Below, piece by piece: positions 6,837-13,930 of a stretch of DNA of 64,000 nucleotides. The position numbers were made by a program, and so were the translations under genes. The notes beneath the pieces are model-generated. The model searched no databases, was not told the DNA's origin, and saw only the letters and a list, made by a program, of their open reading frames with translations. Within the stretch, counting starts at the first letter, position 1. Each line of letters starts with the position of its first letter. Source of the stretch: a virus; the IMG/VR virus record IMGVR_UViG_3300042453_004282, positions 1-64,000 of that record; one strand, 5' to 3'.

Positions 6837-7895
6837 ATGGTGAAGGCAGTTGATATTGTGGTGGATTTGCAAGCCGGGGATACGGGAAAAGGAAAAGTCA
6901 CCCACCATCTCCTCAACACCGCGACGGAGCCGTATACCGCCGTCTGTCGTTTCAATGGAGGAGGAAATGCAGGACACACGATCTATCATCACGGAAAGAA
7001 ATATGTTACCCACCAAGTGCCATCAGGTATATTTTTTGGGGTTCCTTGTGTTCTTGGCCTTGGGTGTGTGGTAAATCCCCAAGCACTGGCGGATGAAGTT
7101 CGTGCGTTGCGGGAAGACGGCTTCACCGCTCCCGTGTATGTGGATCGACGTGCCCATGTAACCCGTGCCACCCACGTGGAGACCGACCGAAAGGATAGCG
7201 CGCATCTCGGGACAACGGGGCAAGGAGTCGGTCCCACGATGATGGACAAATACGGACGCACCGGGTTGCGTATGGAGCAGTGGGGGCTAGATGCCTCCGT
7301 GTTTCGCCAACTTGATATTTCCGTGATTGATACTTTTGAGATGTTTCACACGGAATTCACGCCACACACCGTGCTATGTGAAGGGGCACAAGGCTTTCAG
7401 TTGGATGTGGATTGGGGAGATTACCCCTATGTAACCAGTTCCCATTGCACCAGCGGGGCGGTCGCCCTCAACGGCTTTCCTCCGTCCCGATGGAGAAAGG
7501 TGTATGGCGTGATGAAGCCGTATGAAACCTATTCGGGATTCAAGTTGTTCAACGCCCGCGTGGATATGGAAACTACCTATGCCGCACTACAGACACTGGG
7601 GGGAGAAATCGGCGCGACGACGGGACGGCGGCGGCAAGTGCGCAGTTTGCATTTAGATGATGTCATTCGTGCCATTTATGTGAATGATGTAACCGATGTG
7701 ATCATCAACAAGATTGATATCATGGAGGCCGCACACACGGCTGGATATACGAAGGTATACCAGTACAAGCATAATTTCCTGTGGTGGGCCTATGAGACTC
7801 GACAGGATTTTGTGGATGCGGTGACGCGAACCCTTCGGTTGGAGTGTCCCTATCTGCGCACGATCACATGGTCAGATTCCCCCCATGCGGTATAG
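6837..7895 (+). CDS. purA: Adenylosuccinate synthetase family protein (PurA, possibly PurZ-like)
   Basis: PurA joins IMP and aspartate using GTP to make adenylosuccinate; PurZ does the same with dGMP in phages that carry diaminopurine DNA. Visible motifs are the P-loop GDTGKGK with the PurA-type Asp, NAGHT with the catalytic His, TTGQGVGP (PurA usually has TTGRGIGP), CEGAQG, YPYVTSS, GATTGRRR and the guanine-recognition motif NKID. The segment after GATTGRRR (QVRSLHLD) departs from bacterial PurA (RTGWLD). At 352 aa it is about 80 residues shorter than bacterial PurA, in the size range of archaeal PurA and phage PurZ. ATG 6837 is chosen because GAGGGG lies 8 nt upstream; GTG 6828 lies within that site. 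The gene overlaps the next by 11 nt. The family is certain; the substrate is open. Confidence 0.85.
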   Translation: MVKAVDIVVDLQAGDTGKGKVTHHLLNTATEPYTAVCRFNGGGNAGHTIYHHGKKYVTHQVPSGIFFGVPCVLGLGCVVNPQALADEVRALREDGFTAPVYVDRRAHVTRATHVETDRKDSAHLGTTGQGVGPTMMDKYGRTGLRMEQWGLDASVFRQLDISVIDTFEMFHTEFTPHTVLCEGAQGFQLDVDWGDYPYVTSSHCTSGAVALNGFPPSRWRKVYGVMKPYETYSGFKLFNARVDMETTYAALQTLGGEIGATTGRRRQVRSLHLDDVIRAIYVNDVTDVIINKIDIMEAAHTAGYTKVYQYKHNFLWWAYETRQDFVDAVTRTLRLECPYLRTITWSDSPHAV

Positions 7896-8130
7896 AACTC
7901 CTCGGCGCGTTCTCGCTCGACTCCGCAGTCGGTATCGACGATATGAAGAGCCGCTGCTCAAGTCGGTGGTGTTTCAATACTTCTCAACGATTGCCACTGG
8001 ACTGTTGGTGGTAGCGGTGACCGGACAGTTTACCGATGGGTTCACCTTACTCTCTCTTGATTTTTTTGGGAAGATGATCTTATACTTTTTGTTTGAACTT
8101 GGATGGACTAGCCTTCGGAGACGACTATGA
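7885..8130 (+). CDS. Small membrane protein, DUF2061-like (81 aa)
   Basis: A basic, Arg-rich N-terminus (about 1-22) is followed by two hydrophobic stretches, about residues 34-48 (STIATGLLVVAVTG) and 58-72 (FFGKMILYFLFELGW). The pattern of a Lys-Ser turn, a TG-containing first segment and a final K...Y/F...E.GW segment resembles the DUF2061 family of two-helix membrane proteins found in phages and bacteria. It probably sits in the host inner membrane. Its ATG lies 11 nt inside the end of the PurA-family gene and its TGA overlaps the next ATG (ATGA), so the three are translationally coupled. The function is unknown. Confidence 0.7.
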   Translation: MRYRTPRRVLARLRSRYRRYEEPLLKSVVFQYFSTIATGLLVVAVTGQFTDGFTLLSLDFFGKMILYFLFELGWTSLRRRL

Positions 8131-8387
8131 ATGGAAAAGGAGATAGCCCGCGTCCCATGAGTGTTCCGGCTGAAACCTTTGAGACGAACTGGGAACATAC
8201 CTTCGGCAAGGTACAACGCCTCAAGACAGAAATTCTGGAGGACCGCTATCGGCATGCCAGTCAATCCCCAGATTTTCTCACGCAATACCCCGGCTTGACA
8301 GGAACGTGGGAGGTGGATAAGTTACGGTGGGAAATTATTCAGACACGGCGCGGTCTGGACATCGCCCGAGTTCGCGCTAACACTTAA
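8127..8387 (+). CDS. Conserved small phage protein, GKGDxPRP type (86 aa)
   Basis: It starts at an ATGA overlap with the membrane-protein gene. The N-terminus MNGKGDSPRP is a motif seen in small proteins of many phages, usually followed as here by an NWE..FGK segment (residues about 22-29). The rest is helical and charged, with a second acidic and aromatic part (TWEVDKLRWEIIQTRRG). No cysteine or membrane segment is seen. The function of this family is not known to me. It is co-transcribed with the PurA-family and DUF2061-like genes. Confidence 0.7.
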   Translation: MNGKGDSPRPMSVPAETFETNWEHTFGKVQRLKTEILEDRYRHASQSPDFLTQYPGLTGTWEVDKLRWEIIQTRRGLDIARVRANT

Positions 8388-8399
8388 CAGGAGATACCT

Positions 8400-8492
8400 A
8401 TCCCTCATCCCGGAAAAAACAGACCCCGCAAGGGACGCCGAAAGATTGGTAGCAAGAAGCGCCGCATGCGGCGTGAGCGGCGGAAGCGGTAA
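8400..8492 (+). CDS. Possible 30-aa highly basic peptide with a non-standard AUC start
   Basis: Directly after the stop at 8385-8387 lies a good ribosome site (GGAG, 8390-8393). Six nucleotides further on, an open frame of 30 codons ends at 8492. It has no ATG, GTG or TTG near the ribosome site; the codon at the right distance is ATC. The peptide would be almost all Arg, Lys and Gly (PHPGKNRPRKGRRKIGSKKR and on), so it could bind nucleic acid. The frame is the same as the preceding gene, so stop-codon readthrough would append it as a basic tail. It may also be chance. Confidence 0.35.
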   Translation: MPHPGKNRPRKGRRKIGSKKRRMRRERRKR

Positions 8493-8507
8493 GACCGTCA
8501 AGTCCTC

Positions 8508-8560
8508 TTGACAGAAAGTGAGTGATATGCTATACTCTTGGCATATCACTCACTTTTTTT
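8508..8560 (+). promoter_or_regulatory. Combined terminator and consensus promoter before uvsE
   Basis: A 13-bp perfect inverted repeat GTGAGTGATATGC / GCATATCACTCAC (8518-8553) with a 10-nt loop is followed by seven T, a textbook terminator for the upstream operon. The same DNA holds a near-perfect sigma70 promoter: TTGACA (8508-8513), 17-bp spacer, TATACT (8531-8536), with the -10 box in the loop. Transcripts from this promoter would begin inside the right arm, so they would not form the hairpin. Confidence 0.85.
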
Positions 8561-8568
8561 CTTATCCC

Positions 8569-9522
8569 ATGCCTACCCAATTCGGCTACTGCTGCATTAA
8601 CCTCACCCTAAGCTCGCACGGCATTACCACCAGCCGCACGATGCGCAAAGCAAGTTTTGAAAAGCTGGGGATTGTCCATGCATCACGGCTGGCGCTGGAG
8701 AATGTGCAGAACCTCGCACAGATTCTTCAGTGGAATGCCGACCACGACATTCATGTGTTTCGCATGGGGTCTGGATTCTTTCCATGGTCCAGTGAATATG
8801 ACATTCGTCAACTCCCGGATTTCCCTCATATCTCCGACCTCTTGGCACAGGCTGGTGCCTTTGCACGGGAAACCTCGCAGCGCCTGACCTTTCACCCCGA
8901 TCATTTCGTGAAGCTCGCTTCGCTGAATGACATTGTGGCGATGAACAGTGTGCAGGAGATAAATCATCACGATGAGATCTTCACCTTGCTGGGGTTTCCT
9001 CCGTCGCATGTGAATTGCATCAACATCCATGTGGGGCAAAATTTCTCCCTTGACACCGTCGAGCGATTCATTGCACGATTTCATCTGCTAAGTCCAACGG
9101 CACAGCAGCGTCTGGTTGTAGAGAACGACGACAAAGCCAACGCCTTTTCGGTGCGGCAGTTGTATACATATCTCTATCAGCGGATTCACACCCCCATCAC
9201 CTTTGATTACTTCCATCATGAGTTCCATCCTGATGGTCTCACCTCACAGGAAGCCGCGCATCTTGCCGCGCAGACATGGGATGTGCGCCCACTGTTTCAC
9301 TACAGCGAGTCAAAGAATCTCCACGAAAACATCAACGGCAATCCTCGCGCACACTCTGACTACATCCGCACTCATATCGACGCCTATGGTCTAGACATTG
9401 ATGTGGATCTAGAGTGCAAGGCCAAGGAACTGGCACTCTTGTCGTACCGCAAGGAACATGGCCTCTCACCAACGAGTCTTCTCCATGATACTTCCTCTTC
9501 TCTTTCTGTTGGCGCAATCTAG
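8569..9522 (+). CDS. uvsE: UV DNA damage endonuclease (UvsE/UVDE family)
   Basis: UVDE enzymes nick DNA next to UV photoproducts and start excision repair; they have a TIM-barrel fold with a metal cluster. Family motifs are all present in order: GYCCINLTL near the N-terminus, RMGSGFFPWSS, HPDHFVKLAS, INIHVG, VVENDD, DYFHHEFHPDG, LFHYSESK, AHSDYI and VDLECKAKE, covering the metal-binding His, Glu and Asp residues. The start at 8569 (MPTQFGYCC) gives the usual length of about 317 aa; earlier starts would lie in the promoter. The gene is driven by the consensus promoter just upstream. The 3' end overlaps the start of the amidase gene. A role in repairing sunlight damage to phage DNA fits a surface-water phage. 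Confidence 0.92.
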   Translation: MPTQFGYCCINLTLSSHGITTSRTMRKASFEKLGIVHASRLALENVQNLAQILQWNADHDIHVFRMGSGFFPWSSEYDIRQLPDFPHISDLLAQAGAFARETSQRLTFHPDHFVKLASLNDIVAMNSVQEINHHDEIFTLLGFPPSHVNCINIHVGQNFSLDTVERFIARFHLLSPTAQQRLVVENDDKANAFSVRQLYTYLYQRIHTPITFDYFHHEFHPDGLTSQEAAHLAAQTWDVRPLFHYSESKNLHENINGNPRAHSDYIRTHIDAYGLDIDVDLECKAKELALLSYRKEHGLSPTSLLHDTSSSLSVGAI

Positions 9523-10042
9523 CCTTGGCCCCGCAGATAGCACCCTGAAGATTGTTCAGCGACTGCTTCCGGTGCAAACACGACAACGAGACACTACCCG
9601 GAACGACATCGTCATTCATAACGATGGGATGAATCTGTCGGCAACAACCGTACATTCTGCATTGAGACATTCACGCCTCTCCTATCATTTTTTTGTGGAT
9701 AGAAGCGGTCGCGTGTTTCAATTCATGTCACTGGATCGTGTGGCAGAACATGCTGGGAGATCCAAACATCTGAATACCAAGCAGTGGAATGACTTCAGCA
9801 TAGGCATCTGTCTGCAAGGATCAAACTTCGTCGGCTACACCAAGGCGCAGTACGCGAGCTTGAACAAATTGATCCGCAACCTTACTCTGCGGTATAAACA
9901 CCTCGGCCCCATTCATGTGGTAGGGCACAACGAGGTGGCCTATCCGAAAGGACGAAAGTCAGACCCCGGAAAACACTTTGACTGGAAACAACTCCATTAT
10001 GGCATACGCACCGTACCACAAGCGGCTCGACGCCGACATTAA
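9485..10042 (+). CDS. N-acetylmuramoyl-L-alanine amidase (Amidase_2), with N-terminal hydrophobic segment
   Basis: It cleaves the amide bond between MurNAc and the stem peptide of peptidoglycan. Motifs are the zinc His in VIHND, the YHFFVDRSGRVFQF core, AEHAGRS, IGICLQG, and near the C-terminus HNEVAYPKGRKSDPGKHFDW with the second zinc His and catalytic Lys region. From ATG 9485 the protein begins MILPLLFLLAQSS, a likely signal peptide or signal-arrest segment, so export by the host Sec system is plausible. An upstream ATG at 9458 is closer to an AAGGA but would add a basic leader. It overlaps uvsE by 38 nt and guaC by 44 nt. It is a candidate endolysin, one of four predicted peptidoglycan enzymes in the window. 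Confidence 0.85.
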   Translation: MILPLLFLLAQSSLGPADSTLKIVQRLLPVQTRQRDTTRNDIVIHNDGMNLSATTVHSALRHSRLSYHFFVDRSGRVFQFMSLDRVAEHAGRSKHLNTKQWNDFSIGICLQGSNFVGYTKAQYASLNKLIRNLTLRYKHLGPIHVVGHNEVAYPKGRKSDPGKHFDWKQLHYGIRTVPQAARRRH

Positions 10043-11087
10043 GCTGGATTTTGATGATGTATTGATGGTTCCACAACCAACCGATATTACATCGCGCAGT
10101 GAAGTGAATCTCGTGGCAAATATTTCCGGCGTCACAAAGAAGACGATTACGGGAGTGCCAATTATTGCGGCCAACATGGATGGAGTGGGAACATTCAGCA
10201 TGAATGCCGCACTCGCCAAGCATCGTATCTTCACGGCGATCACGAAGCATACCACGGTGAACGAGTGGAAAACGATGTTAGAAGCCTATTATCATGATGT
10301 GGATCCTATGCTCAATCCTCTACGCTATGCCTGTGTCAGTATTGGCATGGGTGAAGACAACGTGGCATATCTTCGTGAGATTGACATGGCGATGTATGAT
10401 TATGAAATCACCTCGCCGCTAAAAGTCGTGATTGATGTGGCAAACGGACATATGAAAAAGTTTGCTGCATTTGTGCAGCGCGTCAGAGATGCCTTTCCAC
10501 ATGCCTTCATTATGGCTGGAACGGTGGCCACACCAGACGCCACGGAACAATTGCTTCTTCATGGCGCAGATTTAGTGCGCGTTGGCATCGGAACTGGCGC
10601 CGTATGCACCACTCGTCGTGTCTCTGGTGTTGGGTATCCTCAATTTTCCGCTGTGATGGAGTGCGCGGAGGTTGCTGATGCGCATGGCGGGGGTATTATC
10701 TCGGATGGAGGGTGTGTGCATCCCGGAGATTTTGCAAAAGCGTTGGGTGCAGGGGCAAAAATGGTGATGGCTGGAAGTATTTTTGCCGGTCACACCCAAT
10801 CCGAACAGGAAGTTGATGGCGGATGTGTCACATTTTATGGTATGAGTTCACACGCGGCGCAAGAAAAGCACGGAGAAGTACGAAATTATCGGTCTTCCGA
10901 GGGACGAGTAGTTAAAATTCCGTATAAAGGCGATGTAAACCTGACGGTTTTGGACATTTTGGGAGGAATTCGGTCTGCTTGTGCGTATGTCGGGGCAAGA
11001 AACCTGCAAGATATCGACAAATATGCAAGATTTGTGCGGGTAAACCATCAACTGAACCAAAGTTTGGACGCATACACGATTTCTTGA
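9999..11087 (+). CDS. guaC: GMP reductase (NADPH), GuaC
   Basis: GuaC converts GMP to IMP, releasing ammonia. The sequence follows the GuaC rather than the GuaB pattern: LDFDDVLMVPQ near the start, PIIAANMDGVGTF, VIDVANGH, GIGTGAVCTTR with the catalytic Cys, GVGYPQFSAVMECA, SDGGCVHPGDFAKALGAGA, FYGMSS, YRSSEGR and the DILGGIRSACAYVGA end. There is no CBS-domain insert. ATG 9999 gives 362 aa; an in-frame TTG 21 nt earlier is less likely. It overlaps the amidase gene by 44 nt, a tight arrangement. Paired with the PurA-family enzyme it would route guanine nucleotides through IMP towards adenine nucleotides. Confidence 0.93.
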   Translation: MAYAPYHKRLDADIKLDFDDVLMVPQPTDITSRSEVNLVANISGVTKKTITGVPIIAANMDGVGTFSMNAALAKHRIFTAITKHTTVNEWKTMLEAYYHDVDPMLNPLRYACVSIGMGEDNVAYLREIDMAMYDYEITSPLKVVIDVANGHMKKFAAFVQRVRDAFPHAFIMAGTVATPDATEQLLLHGADLVRVGIGTGAVCTTRRVSGVGYPQFSAVMECAEVADAHGGGIISDGGCVHPGDFAKALGAGAKMVMAGSIFAGHTQSEQEVDGGCVTFYGMSSHAAQEKHGEVRNYRSSEGRVVKIPYKGDVNLTVLDILGGIRSACAYVGARNLQDIDKYARFVRVNHQLNQSLDAYTIS

Positions 11088-11093
11088 TAAATA
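11086..11093 (+). promoter_or_regulatory. T4-type late promoter (GATAAATA)
   Basis: GATAAATA lies 19 nt before the ATG at 11113, overlapping the end of guaC. It is one mismatch from the T4 late -10 sequence TATAAATA. Confidence 0.5.
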
Positions 11094-11112
11094 GACGCTG
11101 AAACCGGAGCCT

Positions 11113-11310
11113 ATGATGAAAGAATTTCACACCCCCTACGATCATACACTAGACGAATACACGAAAAATCAGATCAAATACGCCTTTGATGATGTATTTG
11201 ACGAGATTGACGACATTCGTGAGCGCCTGAAGAACGATCCTCACTCAGAACTGATCATTGAGTGGGTTCGATATGCCATCTCTAACGTCTTGAAAGACTA
11301 CACGGAATAA
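11113..11310 (+). CDS. Hypothetical protein (65 aa)
   Basis: Small, acidic, mainly helical protein (FDDVFDEIDDIRERLKND, then IIEWVRYAISNVLKDY). No known motif. The start is ATG 11113 or 11116; GGAG (11105-11108) precedes both. A late-promoter-like GATAAATA stands 19 nt upstream, and the FmdB-like gene follows after 6 nt, so the two are likely co-transcribed. The function is unknown. Confidence 0.65.
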   Translation: MMKEFHTPYDHTLDEYTKNQIKYAFDDVFDEIDDIRERLKNDPHSELIIEWVRYAISNVLKDYTE

Positions 11311-11316
11311 ATAATC

Positions 11317-11583
11317 ATGCCTACATATGAGTATGTGTGCGATGCGTGTGACCATTATTTCACCCGGTTCACCAGTATTAGCAACATGAACCTCGCAGAG
11401 GAGGAACCCTGTCCAAACTGTGACATGATTAAGGTAAAAAAGGTTATGTTAACTGCCCCCGCAATAGGTGATGCAGTACGCTTGAGAATTCGGCGTCCAG
11501 ACAACGGTTTCAAAGAGGTTCTCCAAAAAGTTCATGAGTCTACCCCCGGATCGACCATCAACAGGAACAGTAGTTTCATTTAA
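11317..11583 (+). CDS. FmdB-family zinc-ribbon protein (88 aa)
   Basis: The N-terminus has the hallmark MPTYEYVCDACDHYF and then CPNCDM at about residue 32, giving a C-x2-C...C-x2-C zinc ribbon of the FmdB type. The C-terminal half is a basic segment (RLRIRRPDNGFKEVLQKV) with no recognised domain. FmdB-like ribbons occur singly in many phages and bacteria; their role is not settled, and a link to transcription has been proposed. It is followed by a strong terminator, so it ends this transcription unit. Confidence 0.8.
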   Translation: MPTYEYVCDACDHYFTRFTSISNMNLAEEEPCPNCDMIKVKKVMLTAPAIGDAVRLRIRRPDNGFKEVLQKVHESTPGSTINRNSSFI

Positions 11584-11602
11584 CTTTCGTCGTGTGTCCT
11601 CA

Positions 11603-11641
11603 CCCCAACACGGTATTTTTGCCGTGTTGGGGTATTTTTTT
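11603..11641 (+). terminator. Intrinsic terminator after the zinc-ribbon gene
   Basis: An 11-bp perfect stem CCCCAACACGG / CCGTGTTGGGG with an 8-nt loop is followed by TATTTTTTT. It starts 20 nt after the stop at 11583 and lies just before the phoH start. Confidence 0.9.
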
Positions 11642-11663
11642 ACCCTCAACCCACGAGAGACGT

Positions 11664-12431
11664 ATGCCACGCAGAAAACAGCGCCTCAAACTCGTTCCAC
11701 AAGAACACCTCATGCAGCGAGTCGAAGAACAAGAATCCAAGCACAAAGTGCGGCTTGCCGATTTGAAGCCGGTGTCCCCCTTAACAGAAAATCAAGAGAC
11801 CCTGTTTAATCTGTATACTCGCGGCACCGTCGCGATGTTGTTGCACGGTGTGGCTGGCACAGGAAAAACCTATATTGCGCTGTACAATGCCTTTCATGAA
11901 ATTTTGGAAAAATTGACGCCATACAAGAAAATTGTCCTAGTACGATCAGCCGTTGCCACACGGGATATTGGACATCTTCCCGGTGATGAAAAAGAAAAGG
12001 CTGAAGTATATTTGCAGCCCTACAAGGAAATTGTAAAGGAGCTTTTTCCTCGGTTCGGAGATACCGCATACACAAAATTGAAGGAACAAGGACTGATTGA
12101 ATTCATGATCACTTCATATGTACGAGGTATAACATTTGAAAACGCCATTGTGATTGTCGATGAATGCCAGAACATGAATGATCAGGAATTGAACAGTGTG
12201 ATGACTCGGGTGGGAAACAACACCAAAATTCTGTTCTGTGGTGATTTTCGTCAAACCGATCTCCAAAAACGGCACGATGTTTCTGGGCTGAAGAAGTTCA
12301 TGGGCATTATTGATCACATGCCCAGCTTCAGACATGTAGAGTTCATGGTGGACGACATCGTGCGAAGCCAACTCGTCAAAGAGTATATCGTCGCACGAAT
12401 ACAATATGAGGATATTGTATTGTCCGCTTGA
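11664..12431 (+). CDS. phoH: PhoH-like P-loop ATPase
   Basis: A PhoH-family ATPase of 255 aa. Walker A is GVAGTGKT (about residue 70), preceded by LTENQETLFNLY; Walker B is IVIVDECQNM. The region IVLVRSAVATRDIGHLPGD and the RVGNNTKILFCGDFRQTDL motif, containing the family's sensor-like GD, match PhoH proteins common in marine T4-like phages. ATG 11664 is used; the longer frame would cross the terminator. A basic tail (RRKQRLK) starts the protein. Its role in phages is unclear; RNA metabolism or helicase activity has been proposed. The next gene begins 31 nt later under its own promoter. Confidence 0.92.
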   Translation: MPRRKQRLKLVPQEHLMQRVEEQESKHKVRLADLKPVSPLTENQETLFNLYTRGTVAMLLHGVAGTGKTYIALYNAFHEILEKLTPYKKIVLVRSAVATRDIGHLPGDEKEKAEVYLQPYKEIVKELFPRFGDTAYTKLKEQGLIEFMITSYVRGITFENAIVIVDECQNMNDQELNSVMTRVGNNTKILFCGDFRQTDLQKRHDVSGLKKFMGIIDHMPSFRHVEFMVDDIVRSQLVKEYIVARIQYEDIVLSA

Positions 12432-12456
12432 CAGAGTGAGTATGGGGAGTTAAGTT
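12428..12456 (+). promoter_or_regulatory. sigma70-type promoter before the exonuclease gene
   Basis: TTGACA (12428-12433), 17-bp spacer, TAAGTT (12451-12456), overlapping the phoH stop. The next ATG (12463) lies only 7 nt after the -10 box, so a transcript from here would be nearly leaderless for that gene. Confidence 0.65.
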
Positions 12457-12462
12457 TCGTGT

Positions 12463-13146
12463 ATGAAAAGATTCACCCATATCCCTCTACAAGTCGAACT
12501 CCCTGAGCTTGAAGCCGTCACCACGGATAGTGGACGGGTATACCACTTACCAAACGGTAAGGTATACCCGTCTGCAACGACGGTACTCTCCTTGCATACC
12601 AAAGCTGGCATCGACAGGTGGCGTGAAAGAGTCGGGGAAGAAGAAGCCACGACCCTCTCTCGTCGTGCGGCATCCCGTGGCACGATGCTCCATAATAATG
12701 TGGAGCGGTATTTGAAGAACGACGACCAGTTGACCTTCAAGAGTGTATTTCCTCTTTTCAAAACCAACGAAGAGGAACTATTTACCGCTATTCGCCCAGA
12801 GCTTGACAAGATTGACAACATTCGCGCACTGGAAAACACGCTATATTCCCATCATTTGCGGATGGCGGGGCGGGTAGATTGCATTGCGGAATATAACAAG
12901 AAATTGTCGATCATCGACTTCAAGTCCTCTTCATCAGAGAAAGATATTGATCACATCCAACATTACTTCATGCAAGGGGCAGCCTATGCCATCATGTTTG
13001 AAGAATTGACGCAGATTCCAATCGCGAATATTGTGATCATGATTGCCGTAGAAGACGGGTTTGTGCAGGTTATGAAGGGAAAACGAGATGATTATGTGAA
13101 CAACCTGTTGTTTTATCGGGATTTGTACGAATATAAGCATAAATAG
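12463..13146 (+). CDS. PD-(D/E)XK exonuclease, RecB/Cas4/MGME1-like
   Basis: A 227-aa nuclease of the PD-(D/E)XK superfamily. The N-terminal half has YPSATTVLSLHTKAGIDRWRER, typical of the RecB-like phage nucleases. The core is GRVDCIAEYNKKLSIIDFKSS (about residues 132-152), giving the catalytic Asp and the D-x-K pair; a following QHYFMQGAAYA segment supplies the motif with Gln and Tyr. It lacks the four Cys of iron-sulfur Cas4 proteins. It sits between phoH and the gp33-gp59-gp32 group, so it probably processes DNA ends in recombination-dependent replication. The -10 box of its promoter is so close that its message may be leaderless. Confidence 0.85.
   Translation: MKRFTHIPLQVELPELEAVTTDSGRVYHLPNGKVYPSATTVLSLHTKAGIDRWRERVGEEEATTLSRRAASRGTMLHNNVERYLKNDDQLTFKSVFPLFKTNEEELFTAIRPELDKIDNIRALENTLYSHHLRMAGRVDCIAEYNKKLSIIDFKSSSSEKDIDHIQHYFMQGAAYAIMFEELTQIPIANIVIMIAVEDGFVQVMKGKRDDYVNNLLFYRDLYEYKHK
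13138..13145 (+). promoter_or_regulatory. T4-type late promoter (CATAAATA)
   Basis: CATAAATA ends 27 nt before the ATG of the SleB-type hydrolase (13173) and overlaps the stop of the exonuclease. Late expression fits a lysis gene. Confidence 0.6.
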
Positions 13147-13172
13147 ACCTACACCTTAACCTAGGACTTCCT

Positions 13173-13694
13173 ATGACTGTTAAGACCCTATCTATTGTGC
13201 TGTGCTTTGGGGTATTTTCTCTTGCGACCCCTCTACACACCCCAGTAGCACCTCAACCAGACACCGCCTCTCTCGTGGAGAAGTTGAAGGCGAGAGAACA
13301 GCAGAAGGAGCTTGAGTGTCTGGCAAAAAACATCTTCTACGAAGCTGCACAAGAGTCGTATGAGGGAAAGCTGGCCGTTGGCACCGTCACAATGAATCGC
13401 GTAAAAAGTGCCGCCTTTCCAAAGACCGTGTGCAGTGTCGTATATCAACGAGGTTCCCGTGGATGTCAGTTTTCATGGACCTGTGCTGCCAAGCGAGCGA
13501 AAATGAATGCCGCACTCTACGCCGAATCTCTGCGGGTGGCCGAACAGATCATGGTGGAGGGAATCCTACTGAAGAGCATCAAAAACGCCCTGTACTTTCA
13601 CAACACTTCCATCCGACCGAATTGGACGTTTGCCACGCCAATTAAACAGATCGGAAATCACATCTTTTACGCCCCCAAGAGGAAGGATGCCTAA
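13173..13694 (+). CDS. Cell wall hydrolase, SleB/Hydrolase_2 type, with signal peptide
   Basis: Residues 1-20 (MTVKTLSIVLCFGVFSLATP) form a clear signal peptide. The mature part carries the SleB/CwlJ-type Hydrolase_2 pattern: CLAKNIFYEAAQESYEGKLAVGTVTMNRV with the catalytic Glu in FYEA, then FPKTVCSVVYQRG and CQFSWTC. These enzymes cut peptidoglycan glycan strands. At 173 aa it is a compact single-domain enzyme. The late-promoter-like CATAAATA upstream supports late, lysis-time expression. Its last codons overlap the start of gp33 by 8 nt. With a signal peptide it would be a Sec-exported endolysin; how it is divided in labour from the amidase at 9485 is not clear. Confidence 0.88.
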   Translation: MTVKTLSIVLCFGVFSLATPLHTPVAPQPDTASLVEKLKAREQQKELECLAKNIFYEAAQESYEGKLAVGTVTMNRVKSAAFPKTVCSVVYQRGSRGCQFSWTCAAKRAKMNAALYAESLRVAEQIMVEGILLKSIKNALYFHNTSIRPNWTFATPIKQIGNHIFYAPKRKDA

Positions 13695-13929
13695 AAAGAA
13701 GGACATAACAGTACACGAGTTACTCACCCGGAAGTTCAAAAACTCCGACGAGTTTTCCACATTCATCAAAAATTCCGCAGAACGGAAGAAGATCACAATT
13801 ATGGAAGAACTCTTGGAGTATTGCGAGATGAACCAGATTGATCCCAGTATCTGCGGGGCTCTCATCAATGCTGAATTGATGAGTTTGTTAACCGAAGAGG
13901 CTCGCAAGATGAATTTGCTCAAGGGGTAG
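13687..13929 (+). CDS. gp33: Late-transcription co-activator gp33-like (80 aa)
   Basis: T4 gp33 bridges RNA polymerase and the gp45 clamp and allows late transcription. This 80-aa protein matches the T4 gp33 C-terminal pattern: a helix EELLEYCEMNQID, then SICGALINAELMSLLTEEARKMNLLKG, compared with the T4 run of helix, Ile/Pro turn and DENLL end. It is shorter than T4 gp33 (112 aa). The start at 13687 lies within the end of the preceding gene behind AGAGGAAGG. Gene order gp33-gp59-gp32 is the T4 order, which strengthens the call. Its presence agrees with the TATAAATA promoters in the window. Confidence 0.72.
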   Translation: MPKKKDITVHELLTRKFKNSDEFSTFIKNSAERKKITIMEELLEYCEMNQIDPSICGALINAELMSLLTEEARKMNLLKG

Positions 13930-13930
13930 T

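Noticed and set aside
11306-11313. AATAAATA before the FmdB-like gene as a late promoter
   Set aside because: Only 3 nt from the ATG, so a transcript would start inside the gene; it also includes the TAA stop of the previous gene.
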